A stretch of 64,000 nt of DNA from Geodermatophilus sabuli (GCF_900215145.1 NZ_OBDO01000001.1:62001-126000); one strand, 5' to 3'; shown: positions 17,433 to 25,237, counted from the first letter of the stretch. Numbers and translations: made by a program. Notes: a model not told the origin generated them from the sequence alone.

Positions 17433-17760
17433 GCAGCATCGGTCCTCTCTCGTGTGTGCGGTGCGGTCGCCCCCTCGCAGCAGTCCTGGTCCGTCGTCTC
17501 CGTCCCGCCGGTCGGTCGGCGGGCGGCAACAGGTGGTGCAGCGTCGATCATGACTACACGGCGGGAGCTTCCATGACCACTCGGCTGCTCAGGTTGCGAC
17601 GGGGATCGCGAGGCATCCGAACGCGGACGGTTTCACGCCGGAGACCCGGAGTAGCCGGAACGCGCCGGTTCCAAACTCTCCCGTTCTTCCGCGCGGGCGA
17701 CACCTCTGGTGTGTGGGAGACGACACAGCGGCGTGTTGTGCACGACGCGCCGTGCGGAGG
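17433..17760. other. Divergent intergenic region, no gene seen
   Basis: Between the polyol operon and the M23 gene. It holds an imperfect inverted repeat around 17659-17672 (GGAACGCGCCGGTTCC). I saw no riboswitch signature, including no c-di-AMP (ydaO) consensus, although such elements often precede cell-wall hydrolases in actinobacteria. Confidence 0.5.
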
Positions 17761-17777
17761 GTCACGAACGAGTTACG
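17761..17777 (+). promoter_or_regulatory. Candidate MtrA-type direct repeat
   Basis: GTCACG-N5-GTTACG, two hexamers with an 11-bp period, 69 bp upstream of the M23 start. MtrA, an OmpR-type regulator of actinobacterial cell-wall hydrolases, binds direct repeats of this GTNAC kind. A similar array precedes the second M23 gene at 59275-59302. Confidence 0.5.
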
Positions 17778-17845
17778 GAGTGTTTGGATGGGTGTGACCC
17801 CATCGGGCCCAGCGACGGGCCTTCTCCCACGAGGCGGGTAGGTAC

Positions 17846-18625
17846 ATGGCCGCACGGCGACGCCTGACGAGCTCGACGGAGCCCTCCGCTCCCCCCTCCC
17901 GTCGAGCTCCCGGCGCCCCGGCCGCGGCCGTTCGCCGGCCGCTCTCGGGTCCGCGCCGCGCGCCGCTGTTGCTGGCCGCCCTGGTCGCGGGCGGGCTGGT
18001 CGCCGGGGTCACCGGGGTCACCGGTGCGCCCGACGCCGCGGCCGGTGCGACGTCGGTGCTGACGGCCCAGACCGACCTGCTCACCGCCGAGGAGGACGTC
18101 GAGCTGCTCCCGCAGGCCTCGATCTCCGTGGCCGAGGCCGAGGCCCGGCTGGACGAGGTCGCCGCCTCCCGGGCGGCACGCGCCGAGGCGGAGGCGGCCG
18201 CTGCCGAGGCGGCGCGCGAGGCGGCCCGGCCGCGAGCGGTGCTGCCGGTGGCCGGAGCCCGGCTGACCAGCACGTTCGCGGCCCGCTGGGGCACGTTCCA
18301 CTACGGGATCGACCTCGCCGCACCGATGCGGACGCCGGAGTACGCAGCCGTCGACGGCGTCGTCCTGCGCGCCGGCTCCGCCAGCGGGTTCGGCCTCGCC
18401 GTGTACATCCTCCACGACAACGGCGACGTCACCGTCTACGGCCACATGGACAAGATCCTGGTCGAGCCCGGCCAGTACGTGGAGGCGGGGGAGACCATCG
18501 CCCTGCTGGGGAACCGCGGGCAGTCCACCGGTCCGCACCTGCACTTCGAGGTGCACAAGGGCGGCATCAACGGCAAGCGCATCGACCCGCTCCCGTGGCT
18601 GGCCGACCGCGGCGTCGACGTCTGA
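17846..18625 (+). CDS. M23 family metallopeptidase (LytM-type cell-wall hydrolase)
   Basis: A 259-residue exported or membrane-anchored protein. A basic N terminus and one hydrophobic segment (about residues 33-50) are followed by an Ala/Glu-rich coiled linker (about 95-130) and a LytM domain. The domain keeps the zinc ligands in HYGIDLAAP (H-x3-D) and GPHLHFEVH (HxH). It should cut peptidoglycan cross-bridges. The C-terminal about 125 residues closely resemble the protein at 59364-60434. ATG 17846 has a weak AGGCGGGTAGG site. Confidence 0.88.
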   Translation: MAARRRLTSSTEPSAPPSRRAPGAPAAAVRRPLSGPRRAPLLLAALVAGGLVAGVTGVTGAPDAAAGATSVLTAQTDLLTAEEDVELLPQASISVAEAEARLDEVAASRAARAEAEAAAAEAAREAARPRAVLPVAGARLTSTFAARWGTFHYGIDLAAPMRTPEYAAVDGVVLRAGSASGFGLAVYILHDNGDVTVYGHMDKILVEPGQYVEAGETIALLGNRGQSTGPHLHFEVHKGGINGKRIDPLPWLADRGVDV

Positions 18626-18650
18626 CCCGTCCTCCGCGCGGCGTGGTGGG

Positions 18651-19073
18651 ATGCCGGTCGTGGGAGCCGCCGCCGAGGACGCCAACCGGCGCCTGCTCCG
18701 TGCCCGCGACGCGATGGACCGCGCCTACGCCGAGCCGCTCGACGTCCCGACGCTGGCCCGTATCGCCCACATCTCCGAGGCGCACTTCATCTGCACCTTC
18801 CGGGCCGCCTTCGGGGAGACGCCCAACCGGTACCTGCAGCGGCGCCGGGTGGAGCGGGCGATGTTCCTGCTGCGCTCCACCGACCGCAGCGTGACCGACA
18901 TCTGCATGGACGTCGGGTTCAGCAGTCTGGGCACCTTCAGCCGGGTGTTCCGGGACGTCGTGGGGGAGCCGCCCTCGCTGTACCGGCGGCGGGGGCCGAT
19001 GCCGCTCGCCCCCTCCTGCTTCGCCATGGCGTGGTCGCGGCCGAGCAGTTTCGGAGAAGTGCGCGGGACGTGA
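18651..19073 (+). CDS. AraC family helix-turn-helix regulator
   Basis: A 140-residue stand-alone AraC/XylS DNA-binding domain: LDVPTLARIAHISEAHFICT (first HTH) and VTDICMDVGFSSLGTFSRVF (second HTH, with the conserved GF-x-S-x3-F-x-R-x-F). There is no sensor domain. It lies 21 nt before a glyoxalase-like gene, a frequent pairing, and probably controls it. Confidence 0.88.
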   Translation: MPVVGAAAEDANRRLLRARDAMDRAYAEPLDVPTLARIAHISEAHFICTFRAAFGETPNRYLQRRRVERAMFLLRSTDRSVTDICMDVGFSSLGTFSRVFRDVVGEPPSLYRRRGPMPLAPSCFAMAWSRPSSFGEVRGT

Positions 19074-19093
19074 TCGTCTCTAGCGTCGTCCCC

Positions 19094-19507
19094 ATGCTGA
19101 CCGCGATCACCATCACCCAGATCTACGTCCCCGACCAGGACCAGGCGCTCGACTTCTACGTCGGCAAGCTCGGCTTCGAGGTCCAGTCCGACATGGACTT
19201 CGGTCCGATGCGCTGGCTGACCGTGAACCTGCCGGGCCAGCCCGACCGCGCCGTCCTCCTCGAGAAGCCCGGGCCGCCCTCGATGAGCGACGAGACCGCC
19301 GCGCAGGTGCGCGAGGCGATCAGCAAGGGCGTGGCCGGGGGGCACCTCTTCTTCGCCTGCGACGACGCCTACAAGACCCACGCCGAGCTGAGGGCGAAGG
19401 GCGTGGAGATCACCGAGGAGCCGGTCGACCAGCCGTACGGCATCGACTTCGGCCTGCGCGACCCGTTCGGCAACCACATCCGGATCGCTCAGATGAAGCA
19501 GGGCTGA
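19094..19507 (+). CDS. VOC (glyoxalase/bleomycin-resistance) family protein
   Basis: A 137-residue single VOC module pair: YVPDQDQALDFYVGKLGFEV at the start and FGLRDPFGNHIRIAQ at the end. Members bind a metal and act on or sequester small molecules; the substrate cannot be told from sequence. ATG 19094, just downstream of the AraC regulator. A similar protein at 26028 is paired with an ArsR regulator. Confidence 0.88.
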   Translation: MLTAITITQIYVPDQDQALDFYVGKLGFEVQSDMDFGPMRWLTVNLPGQPDRAVLLEKPGPPSMSDETAAQVREAISKGVAGGHLFFACDDAYKTHAELRAKGVEITEEPVDQPYGIDFGLRDPFGNHIRIAQMKQG

Positions 19508-19612
19508 TCCCGGGAGGACGATGTAGGCGTCGTCACCCACCCCCTGCGCCGGGCGCCCGCCGCGGCCCTGTACAGTTGTCGACGGCTCGGACGCACCAGA
19601 CCGGGTCGGTAC

Positions 19613-19685
19613 GGGGCTGTGGCGCAGCTGGTAGCGCACCACACTGGCAGTGTGGGGGTCAGGGGTTCGAGTCCCCTCAGCTCCA
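19613..19685 (+). tRNA. tRNA-Ala (anticodon GGC)
   Basis: A 73-nt cloverleaf: acceptor GGGGCTG (19613-19619) pairs with CAGCTCC (19678-19684) with one G-U pair, D-arm GCGC...GCGC, anticodon stem CCACA/TGTGG around loop CTGGCAG (anticodon GGC), and T-arm AGGGG-TTCGAGT-CCCCT. CCA is not encoded. Its 3' half is duplicated at 21224 and 24645, marking it as the integration target of mobile elements; the gene itself is intact. Confidence 0.95.
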
Positions 19686-19686
19686 C
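19644..19686 (+). repeat. Attachment-site copy 1 (inside tRNA-Ala)
   Basis: A 43-bp segment from the anticodon loop to one base past the tRNA end. It recurs identically at 24645-24687 and with one mismatch and one missing G at 21224-21265. This is the geometry of tyrosine-integrase att sites in tRNA genes, where crossover occurs in the anticodon loop. Confidence 0.85.
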
Positions 19687-19689
19687 CCA

Positions 19690-20070
19690 AGTGACCAGGC
19701 CGTTCTCCTTCTGGGGAGCGGCCTGAGTCGTCTCTGGTTGCAGTTGTGGTTGCAGTTTGCCCACCCTTACCTGGCAGCAGCAGGGCGCTCATCCGGTCGG
19801 CGGCTTCCCGCGCCAGCGCCGGCATGACGTGGCTGTAGATGTCCATCGTCGTGCGCATCTGCGCGTGGCCGAGCACCTCCATGACGACCCGGGGGTGCAC
19901 CCCCTCGGACGGCAGCAGGGTCACCGCGGTGTGCCGCCCGTCGTGCAGGCGGAAACTGGAGGAAGTCGGCGGCGCTACAGGCCTCATCCAGTAGTCGCTC
20001 AGCCTCATTGGGCGAGAGAGTCGCCGGGCACGCCTGGCGGGATGGTGACGACTCGAGCCCGTCAATCTCC
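19690..20070 (-). pseudogene. Decayed tyrosine integrase 1 (internally deleted)
   Basis: Minus-strand remnant beside att copy 1. One frame holds the catalytic C terminus RLHDGRHTAVTLL, VVMEVLGHAQMRTT and MDIYSHVMPALAREAADRM, with the R of HxxR-type box II and the nucleophile Tyr. Directly upstream, in another frame, lies LSPNEAERLLDEA, normal for the beginning of a phage-integrase catalytic domain. The roughly 100 residues normally between them are missing, so a deletion with frameshift inactivated the gene. No credible start or stop. Confidence 0.75.
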
Positions 20071-20282
20071 CGGGGACTGCCGCTCTGTTCGGCGCGTTCT
20101 CAGCACACGACTTGGCATGGGCGTGACACGCCCGAGCACGGGGGAGAGATACAGCAACGGGTACAGCAGCGCGTTCCGAACGGCGGCGAACAAGACCGGA
20201 CGCCGACGGACATCCCGGGCCATTGACCTGCACTGATAGAACTGTGGGCGAACCGCAGGAAACCCCTCGAATGTGACTGGGG
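20071..20282. other. Scar DNA, no gene seen
   Basis: Lower coding quality than the surrounding chromosome, no supported frame. Probably leftover of the first integrated element. Confidence 0.4.
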
Positions 20283-20320
20283 GGCAAGGGTTCGCAGGTT
20301 CACATCCTGTTAGCCCGACA
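20283..20320 (+). repeat. tRNA 3'-half-like fragment (second scar)
   Basis: Reads AAGGGTTCGCAGG then TTCACATCCTG and TTAGCCCGAC, which folds as a T-arm (CAGG-TTCACAT-CCTG) followed by an acceptor strand. No anticodon or D-arm precedes it. It differs from the tRNA-Ala repeats and looks like an att half-site from another tRNA. Confidence 0.45.
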
Positions 20321-20728
20321 GGACAGCCAGGGGCCGTTCCGGAGGAATTCAGAGCGGCTCCTGACCGCTTTCCGAGGTGGTCTGACCACCATCAGGTCAC
20401 TCTTACTTGCAGAGGCCCGGTTGTTGCGCCCTCGGGCGGGGACATCACCCGAGCGTGCGCCGTCGGCAGCGCGACGCGGCTGCGCTGCGGCACCGCGCCG
20501 ATCAGGCATCGGCCACTGGCCGACCGCTTGTATCAGTACAGGCGGGGCGGGCCGGAGCAGCACCGCCGTCCGGAGCCGCACGATGAACCTCCGCCGCAGC
20601 GCGATGCCGCACGATACTGTTCCGGTAACCAGGGGTTATGCCGCGCCCGGCTCAAGTTGCCCCCCCGCATCCAGCCCCGTTGTGTTCGGGGACGGCGCTG
20701 AGACGCGGCGCCTCGAGGGGAGCACAGC
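20321..20728. other. No supported gene
   Basis: About 400 bp between the second tRNA-like scar and a small gene. Frames on both strands are short and without recognisable motifs. Confidence 0.4.
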
Positions 20729-20959
20729 ATGCCCGGTGTGTGGCTGGTCCAGGCGGCGGACGGCACGGAGGAGCGGATCGAGGCGGGGATGCTGGCCACC
20801 GAGGGCGGCGCGCTGGTCGCACTCTCCCTGGAGGGCGTTCTGACGCGAGCATGGGCGCCTGGGAGCTGGCAGACGGTGCGGCTCCTCAGCGGGATGGAGG
20901 CGCATCCGGCCGGCAAGGGTAACGACAGCGACGTTGTCGTCGGGCTCCGCATGGCCTGA
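20729..20959 (+). CDS. Small hypothetical protein within the integration region
   Basis: A 76-residue soluble protein beginning MPGVWLVQAADGTEERIEAG and ending VVVGLRMA. The composition (beta-like, no low-complexity) looks coding and a GAGGGGAGCA stretch precedes the ATG. I do not recognise it. It lies between att copies 1 and 2, so it may be cargo of the first element. Confidence 0.5.
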   Translation: MPGVWLVQAADGTEERIEAGMLATEGGALVALSLEGVLTRAWAPGSWQTVRLLSGMEAHPAGKGNDSDVVVGLRMA

Positions 20960-21223
20960 TGGAGGCCAGCGCCGGCGGTCGGGAGCCCGCCGAGGGCGCT
21001 CTGTGGCCGGGGTGCACGTCCGAGCTCTGGTGCGTCGCGATGAGGCTCACCGGGTCAACATGCCAAAGGCGCAGCTGAGGACTGAAGCGCCCGGTACTGG
21101 TGCCACCGTGGTGGCCAAAGCACTGCGTTCACCGCCGTTCGTGGGGGTTCCTTCCAGACATGACACGGGGCTGACCTGTAGGTATGTACTTTGGCGGATC
21201 CTGCGGAACCGCATCCAGCCGCC
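20960..21223. other. Right flank of element 1
   Basis: No gene. Contains GGTGCCAC-C-GTGGTGGCCAA around 21100-21118; nearly the same words recur before att copy 3 near 24522-24540, suggesting the two right ends derive from related elements. Confidence 0.45.
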
Positions 21224-21265
21224 CTGCCAGTGTGGGGTCAGGGGTTCGAGTCCCCTCAGCTCCAC
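21224..21265 (+). repeat. Attachment-site copy 2
   Basis: Copy of the tRNA-Ala 3' half with one substitution in the anticodon loop (CTGCCAG) and one G fewer in the variable stretch. It is followed, like the others, by CCGTTCTCC...CGGCCTGAGTCGTCTCT and an integrase remnant. Confidence 0.82.
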
Positions 21266-21356
21266 CCGATCGACCAGGCCGTTCTCCCTCGGGGAGAGCG
21301 GCCTGAGTCGTCTCTCGTGCCAGCGTGGTGGCTACTGGAGCCATTCCGGTGGCAGC

Positions 21357-21627
21357 TCAGTCCCACAACGCACTTCCCATGTGGTCTGCCGCATCGCGGC
21401 CGAGGGCGGGCATCACGTGGCTGTAGGTGTCCGTCGTCGTTCGCATCTGTGCGTGGCCGAGCACCTCCATGACGACCCGCGGGTGCACGCCTTCGGACAG
21501 CAGCAGCGTCGCGGCGGTGTGCCGCCCGTCGTGGAGGCGGACCTCGCGTGCACCCGCCTCGTGCAGCAGGTCCTTCCATGCCTGCCAGTCAGTGACGGGG
21601 GAGTCGAGGACGTCGAGGTCCCAGAGG
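21357..21627 (-). pseudogene. Decayed tyrosine integrase 2 (C-terminal fragment)
   Basis: About 90 in-frame codons of integrase C terminus: LWDLDVLDSPVTDW, LLHEAGAREVRLHDGRHT, VVMEVLGHAQMRTT and DTYSHVMPALG, ending naturally at ADHMGSALWD. An in-frame stop and the HxlR gene replace the N-terminal two thirds, so it cannot make a full enzyme. It preserves what the intact C terminus of the family should look like. Confidence 0.78.
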
Positions 21628-22071
21628 TCATGAGCTCATGGGGAACCGCCTCGTGACGTCCGCAGGCTCGACGACCTCTCCGCAGGCCTGGCACGAGACT
21701 TCGGGGATCAGGCGGTGCCCGCAGTCGTGCTCGAGGATCAGTGGCGGCCCGTCGGGACCGGCGAGGTGCTCGTCGCCCCACCTCAGCAAGGTCAGGACGA
21801 CCGGGTAGAGCTCCCGGCCGGCGGCAGTGAGGTGGTACTCGAAGCGCTGCGGGTGGTCGCTGTACCGGCGACGCTGCAGGACGCCGGAGTCGACCAGGGT
21901 CCGCAGACGGGCGGTCAGCGTGTCCCGCGGTGCGCCGGTGCGCCGAACCATCTCGTCGAAGCGGCGGTTGCCCAGGAAGACCTCGCGGACGGCCAGCAGG
22001 GCCCACTTCTCGCCGACCACCTCGAGGGTGCGGGCGATGGAGCAGGCGCGGGGCTCCGTCGGTGCGGCCAT
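21628..22071 (-). CDS. HxlR family transcriptional regulator
   Basis: A 147-residue winged-helix protein with the HxlR pattern CSIARTLEVVGEKWALLAVR, FDEMVRRTGAPRDTLTARLR and RRYSDHPQRFEYHLTAAGRE. A C-terminal extension has CGHRLIPEVSCQACGE, a possible zinc-binding Cys/His group. It is divergent from an MFS exporter with a perfect palindrome between them, so it probably represses that operon. It abuts integrase remnant 2 and is likely cargo acquired with the element. Confidence 0.88.
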   Translation of the reverse strand: MAAPTEPRACSIARTLEVVGEKWALLAVREVFLGNRRFDEMVRRTGAPRDTLTARLRTLVDSGVLQRRRYSDHPQRFEYHLTAAGRELYPVVLTLLRWGDEHLAGPDGPPLILEHDCGHRLIPEVSCQACGEVVEPADVTRRFPMSS

Positions 22072-22092
22072 GACGCCAGCGTACCGCGGTCA

Positions 22093-22131
22093 GTCCAGAA
22101 TCTGGACGGACTCATCCGGACCAGCTACCGT
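22093..22131 (+). promoter_or_regulatory. HxlR operator palindrome and exporter promoter
   Basis: A perfect 15-bp palindrome, GTCCAGA-A-TCTGGAC (22093-22107), overlaps a candidate -35 (TGGACG, 22103-22108). A 17-nt spacer leads to TACCGT (22126-22131) as -10. The operator placement fits repression of the downstream exporter by the divergent HxlR protein. Confidence 0.55.
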
Positions 22132-22165
22132 GCATCCAGGATTCAAACTCACCCTGGGGGCAGTC

Positions 22166-23626
22166 ATGGGGCTCGGTAAGCGCTCGTCTGCACCCGTGGC
22201 CCAGCCCGGGCCGAACGGAGGCACCGGGCCGATCGTGGCGGTACTGGCGATCGCGGTGTTCATGTCCGGCCTGGACCTGTTCATCGTCAACCTGGCCTTC
22301 CCGTCGATCGGGGAGGAGTTCGTCGGGGTGGGCCTGGGTGAGTTGTCGTGGGTCCTCAACGCGTACACGATCGTGTTCGCGGCTGTGCTGATCCCGGCCG
22401 GACGATGGGCGGACCAGGTGGGGCGCCGGCGGGCGCTGGTCGCGGGCCTTGCCGTGTTCACGGGCGGATCGCTCCTGTGCGGGCTGGCCCCGGGGGTGGG
22501 CTGGTTGGTGGCGGCGCGGATGGTGCAGGCGATCGGCGCGGGTGTGATGGTGCCGGCGTCGTTGTCCTTGTTGCTGGCCGTCGTCCCCGTGGCGCAGCGG
22601 GCTCGGGCGCTGGGATCGTGGTCGGCACTCGGCGCGCTGGGTGCCGCCCTGGGTCCGGTCATCGGTGGCGTACTGGTCGAGGTCGGCTGGCGCTGGGTGT
22701 TCTGGGTGAACCTGCCGGTGGGGGTCGTGGCGATCCTGCTCGCCCTGCGCCTGGTGCCCGAGAGTCGGGACGATGCACGGAGGGTTCGCCCCGATCTGCT
22801 CGGCGCACTGTTCCTGGCGCTCGCTGTCGGGTCGGTCGCCGGCGCCCTGGTCATGGCGCCGGAGTGGGGCTGGGCGTCGGCAGGCTTCGGAGGCCTGCTG
22901 CTGGCGGCGGCGCTGTGTACGGGAGCGCTGGTCCTCCGCTCGTCGCGCCACTCGGCGCCGGTGCTGGAGCCCGGCCTGTTCCGGTCCCGGGCGTTCGCGG
23001 GCGCCGGGGCGGCGTCGGTGCTCTACTACGCGGGCTTCGGCGCCTTCCTCCTCCACACGGTGCAGTTCCTCACCGAGGTCTGGCACTACTCGCCCTTGCA
23101 GGCGGGGCTGGCCATCGCCCCGGGGCCGCTGATGGTGCTGCCGTTCGCGAGGCTGATCGCGCCCCGATTGATCTCGCTCCTGGGTGGGGTCGGGCGCGTC
23201 GCCGCACTTGGTTGCGGGGTCGGCGCCGTGGCACAGCTGGTGTGGCTGATGCTGCTGCAGGCTGAGCCCGCCTATCTCACTCATCTGCTACCGGTTCAAC
23301 TGCTCGGCGGCGCCGCGGTCGGGCTGGCGATCCCGTCGCTCCTGGGGGCGGGCAGCGTGGGGATGCCCGCGGCGCGCCTGGGCACCGGTAGCGGCGTGCT
23401 GAACATGGCCCGTCAGGTCGGCACGGTGCTCGGCGTGGCGGGGCTGGTGGCGGCCCTCGGTGCCCCGGCCGCAGATCCGCTGACCGGATTCCGGTACGGC
23501 ATCCTCGTGATCATCACGCTCTTCGTCGCCGCAGGGGCAGTGTGCCTCGCGGTTCTGGCCCGGCCCGTCCCACCGACACCTGTCGCCGCGGCGCTCCAGC
23601 ACGATCGACCGCGGGAGGCGGCATGA
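22166..23626 (+). CDS. MFS multidrug exporter (DHA2 type)
   Basis: A 486-residue 14-TMS transporter: FMSGLDLFIVNLAFPSIGEE in TM1, AGRWADQVGRRRALV as motif A and GAGVMVPASLSLLL as motif C. Codon choice is slightly less GC-biased than the backbone. ATG 22166 follows GGGGGCA. Its stop overlaps the thioesterase start (ATGA), so the two are coupled. Under the HxlR operator it is likely an inducible efflux pump; substrate unknown. Confidence 0.87.
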   Translation: MGLGKRSSAPVAQPGPNGGTGPIVAVLAIAVFMSGLDLFIVNLAFPSIGEEFVGVGLGELSWVLNAYTIVFAAVLIPAGRWADQVGRRRALVAGLAVFTGGSLLCGLAPGVGWLVAARMVQAIGAGVMVPASLSLLLAVVPVAQRARALGSWSALGALGAALGPVIGGVLVEVGWRWVFWVNLPVGVVAILLALRLVPESRDDARRVRPDLLGALFLALAVGSVAGALVMAPEWGWASAGFGGLLLAAALCTGALVLRSSRHSAPVLEPGLFRSRAFAGAGAASVLYYAGFGAFLLHTVQFLTEVWHYSPLQAGLAIAPGPLMVLPFARLIAPRLISLLGGVGRVAALGCGVGAVAQLVWLMLLQAEPAYLTHLLPVQLLGGAAVGLAIPSLLGAGSVGMPAARLGTGSGVLNMARQVGTVLGVAGLVAALGAPAADPLTGFRYGILVIITLFVAAGAVCLAVLARPVPPTPVAAALQHDRPREAA

Positions 23627-24156
23627 GATCCCCCGCAGAGTCGCTCTCCGACGCCTGGGGACAACCGCGATCGAGGACCGTCTCCTGGTGGGATCCGATG
23701 ATCGGCGCCCGCGCGATGCGCAGCCTCAGCGGCCGGGAGTACCTGCAGGCGATGATCGACGGCCGGTTGCCGCCAGCGCCGATCGGCGGACTGATCGCCA
23801 TGACCGCTGTCTCGGTGGGCGAGGGGACGGTTGAGTTCCGCTGCCGGCCGGACGAGTCGGCGTACAACCCCATCGGCGTGGTCCACGGCGGACTCGTGTG
23901 CACTCTCCTGGACTCCGTCGCCGGGTGCGCGGTCCACAGCACACTGCCCGCGGGCGTGGGCTTCACCAGCCTGGAGATCAAGGTCAGCTATCTGCGCCCC
24001 GTCCGGCAGGGAGAGGGCGAGCTGACCGCGATCGGGCGGGTCACCAAACCCGGACGACGAGCCGCCTTCGCCGACGGCGAGGTACGTGACGAGCACGGGA
24101 GGTTGATCGCCACCGCGTCCAGCACTTGCCTGGTCTTCCCACTCCCGGAGGAGTGA
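23623..24156 (+). CDS. PaaI family (hotdog-fold) thioesterase
   Basis: A 177-residue hotdog protein. VVHGGLVCTLLDSVAGCAV is the PaaI signature with the catalytic-loop HGG and the acidic Asp on the central helix; GFTSLEIKVSYLRPVRQGEG follows. PaaI-like enzymes hydrolyse (aryl)acyl-CoA thioesters. Start ATG 23623 overlaps the MFS stop by 4 bases and has GGGAGGCGG upstream. Pairing with an exporter suggests release and export of an acyl or aromatic compound; this is inference. Confidence 0.87.
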   Translation: MRSPAESLSDAWGQPRSRTVSWWDPMIGARAMRSLSGREYLQAMIDGRLPPAPIGGLIAMTAVSVGEGTVEFRCRPDESAYNPIGVVHGGLVCTLLDSVAGCAVHSTLPAGVGFTSLEIKVSYLRPVRQGEGELTAIGRVTKPGRRAAFADGEVRDEHGRLIATASSTCLVFPLPEE

Positions 24157-24644
24157 AGCAACGACAGCCGCTCACCTGCGTGGGCTACGGGCCAACGAGC
24201 CGACCGGCCACCCCGACGGCCGAGCCAGCCCGAAAGCCCGGCTGACGATGCGCCCAGCCACTGGCGCGCGGCGAGAGTCGGCGCGGCACTCGAGGAATTG
24301 ATCCGCGCGTCGTGCGCGAGCGCGGACGCCCCGTTGGTGGTCGCGACGCTTGTCGCCGGTGGTCACGACGAGAAGTGCTCGAGCTCGGCGGCGCCGCCAT
24401 TGGCATCGGTGGCCCCGCTGCGACCCCGGTCTCGTGGAGAAGATCCACGCCGGTCCCGTCGCTCGCAGATGATCGGGGGAACTGGCTGCGCTGCCCGGAC
24501 CATCACGCGGCTCCGCGGTGGTGCCACGGTGGTGGCCAACTGGCGACGTTCGCGGTTGTCCGCAACTGTTCGCTGACGGCGGCATCCGCCCTTGACGTGC
24601 GGAAACGGACGGCGGCGGACGTTCGCGGACCCCCACCGGCCGCC
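24157..24644. other. Right flank of element 2, no gene seen
   Basis: About 490 bp with no supported frame. Near its end the heptamer TTCGC(G/T)G recurs (24549-24555, 24568-24574, 24622-24628), close to the att copy. These could be arm-type integrase sites. Confidence 0.4.
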
Positions 24645-24687
24645 CTGGCAGTGTGGGGGTCAGGGGTTCGAGTCCCCTCAGCTCCAC
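24645..24687 (+). repeat. Attachment-site copy 3
   Basis: Identical over 43 bp to the 3' half of tRNA-Ala(GGC), including the GGC anticodon loop. Followed by an integrase remnant, implying a third integration whose right end is not found in the window. Confidence 0.85.
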
Positions 24688-24699
24688 TCCAAGTGACCA

Positions 24700-24904
24700 A
24701 GCCGTTCTCCTTCGGGAGGACGGCCTGAGTCGTCTCTGGTTGCAGCTTGCCGACCCTCACCTGCGAGCAGCACCGTGCCCGTGCGGTCGGCTGCCTCGCG
24801 GGCCAGCGCCGGCATGACGTGGCTGTAGACGTCCATCGTCGTGCGCATCTGGCTGTGACAGAGCACCTCCATGACCACTGGCGGGTGGACGTTCTCGCTG
24901 AGCC
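24700..24904 (-). pseudogene. Decayed tyrosine integrase 3 (C-terminal fragment)
   Basis: About 65 codons matching the end of the other two remnants: LSENVHPPVVMEVLCHSQMR, then TTMDVYSHVMPALAREAADR. The HxxR box (HDGRHT in the other copies) is already missing; only the tyrosine region survives, so it is the most eroded copy. Confidence 0.7.
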
Positions 24905-25237
24905 CGGCATCCGGCCGGCGCGGCGGAGACACGCCGGAGCCGTCTTGACGGGCCGATGTGGCCCGCCTCACTGTCTTGTCGGGAGGGTGGAGCCGTCGTG
25001 AGCGGCCACCAGAGCCGGGGACCGATCGACGCAGCCAGACGACCGGGACCGGCCTGCCGCTGGACGGCAGGAGAACCACCACACCTCATCGGTGGGGGCG
25101 AGGCAGCAGCCTGGACATCGAGGATCTCCGCGGAGGTCATGGGTTCGCGACCACAGAGTCTCGGCCCGCAGTGCCGGAGCGCTCACGGCGCACGTGCCGG
25201 TTACGCCGCTCCCAGCGTCGATCAGGGAGGGTCTGCA
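24905..25237. other. No supported gene
   Basis: Between integrase remnant 3 and the acetate-type permease. One frame is open upstream of the permease start but has no family resemblance; the AGGGAGG before GTG 25238 marks the real start. Confidence 0.4.

Noticed and set aside
17433..17845. Possible c-di-AMP (ydaO) riboswitch upstream of the M23 gene
   Set aside because: Expected because actinobacterial wall hydrolases often have one, but the conserved GGGGAAnC...CCGAAnCC...GUCAGCU blocks are not visible here, nor before the M23 gene at 59364.
19489..20287. Frames reading from the integrase remnant through the tRNA-Ala on the minus strand (GTRTPDPHT-type peptides)
   Set aside because: Such peptides are translations of tRNA DNA and are frequent misannotations; no start or termination supports a protein there.
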